Of a stretch of 64,000 bases of DNA, positions 63,921-64,000 are shown one piece after another. A model generated the notes under the pieces. That model did not search any database, was not told the DNA's origin, and saw nothing but the letters and a program-made list of their open reading frames with translations. The translations under genes were made by a program, and so were the position numbers. The first letter of the stretch is position 1. Each line of letters opens with the position of its first letter. This stretch comes from Antilocapra americana (taxonomy: Eukaryota > Chordata > Mammalia > Artiodactyla > Antilocapridae), in the NCBI GenBank assembly GCA_007570785.1, contig ML660774.1, positions 7,517,969 to 7,581,968 on the forward strand. Reading direction: 5' to 3'.

Positions 63921-64000
63921 GACTGCACAAATAAACCACCAGAGAAATGTCTGTACTAATAGACATGAAACATTTTCCTCTTTTCCACAGAGGGCTTGAC
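63921..64000 (+). other. SNX25: start of SNX25 3'UTR
   Basis: These are the 80 bases after the stop, running off the window. An AATAAA hexamer sits at 63930-63935, only ten bases after the TGA. The expected cleavage zone (about 63950-63965) has no obvious GT-rich element, so the real polyadenylation site may lie further downstream. Confidence 0.7.

Noticed and set aside
1..64000. CRISPR arrays, operons, phage or other prokaryotic systems
   Set aside because: Exon-intron structure and ruminant retroposons show nuclear mammalian DNA; the repeats found are interspersed or microsatellite, with no spacer-repeat array.

Overview
The window is intron-rich mammalian nuclear DNA from a ruminant, most likely a bovid. 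The evidence is many copies of BovB (RTE-type) LINE 3' ends, Bov-tA/Bov-A2 tRNA-derived SINEs, a second ruminant tRNA-derived SINE family and ruminant-type L1 3'UTR pieces. These sit on a background of older eutherian repeats (MIR, L2, MER20, MaLR-like LTRs). Cattle, sheep, goat and buffalo cannot be separated from the sequence alone.

One protein-coding gene fills the window on the + strand: SNX25 (sorting nexin 25). I placed 17 coding exons, all with GT-AG introns and fully compatible phases, from 2671 to the TGA at 63918-63920. Spliced together they give 837 residues, close to the 840-residue human form as I remember it; only the extreme N-terminus and any upstream exons lie outside the window. 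In order the protein has a PXA domain (about residues 1-170, exons 1-3), a linker (exons 4-5), an RGS domain (about 278-400, exons 6-7), a coiled coil (about 434-495, exons 8-9), a PX domain (about 497-620, exons 9-12), an acidic patch (652-668, exon 13) and a nexin-C domain (about 675-815, exons 13-17). Exon and residue numbers here are counted within this window.

Layout: 1-2670 is upstream intron. PXA exons lie at 2.7, 7.1 and 8.6 kb. An 18.2-kb repeat-laden intron (8.8-26.9 kb) follows, then an 8.4-kb intron containing a small CpG-dense block at about 32.1-32.4 kb. RGS exons are at 39.6 and 41.5 kb, coiled-coil and PX exons at 44.0-54.2 kb, and nexin-C exons at 55.9-63.9 kb. The window ends 80 bases into the 3'UTR. 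I found no second gene, no structural RNA gene, and nothing that looks like a prokaryotic or defence system.

The points most worth a second look are: a phase-preserving candidate cassette exon at 58868-58936 inside the nexin-C coding region; an L1 3' end with a perfect 17-bp target-site duplication ending 60 bp before a PX exon; a (TTTC)n microsatellite forming the polypyrimidine tract of the last exon; the CpG-dense intronic block; and a local duplication at 21.4/22.6 kb, one copy of which was later split by an L1.
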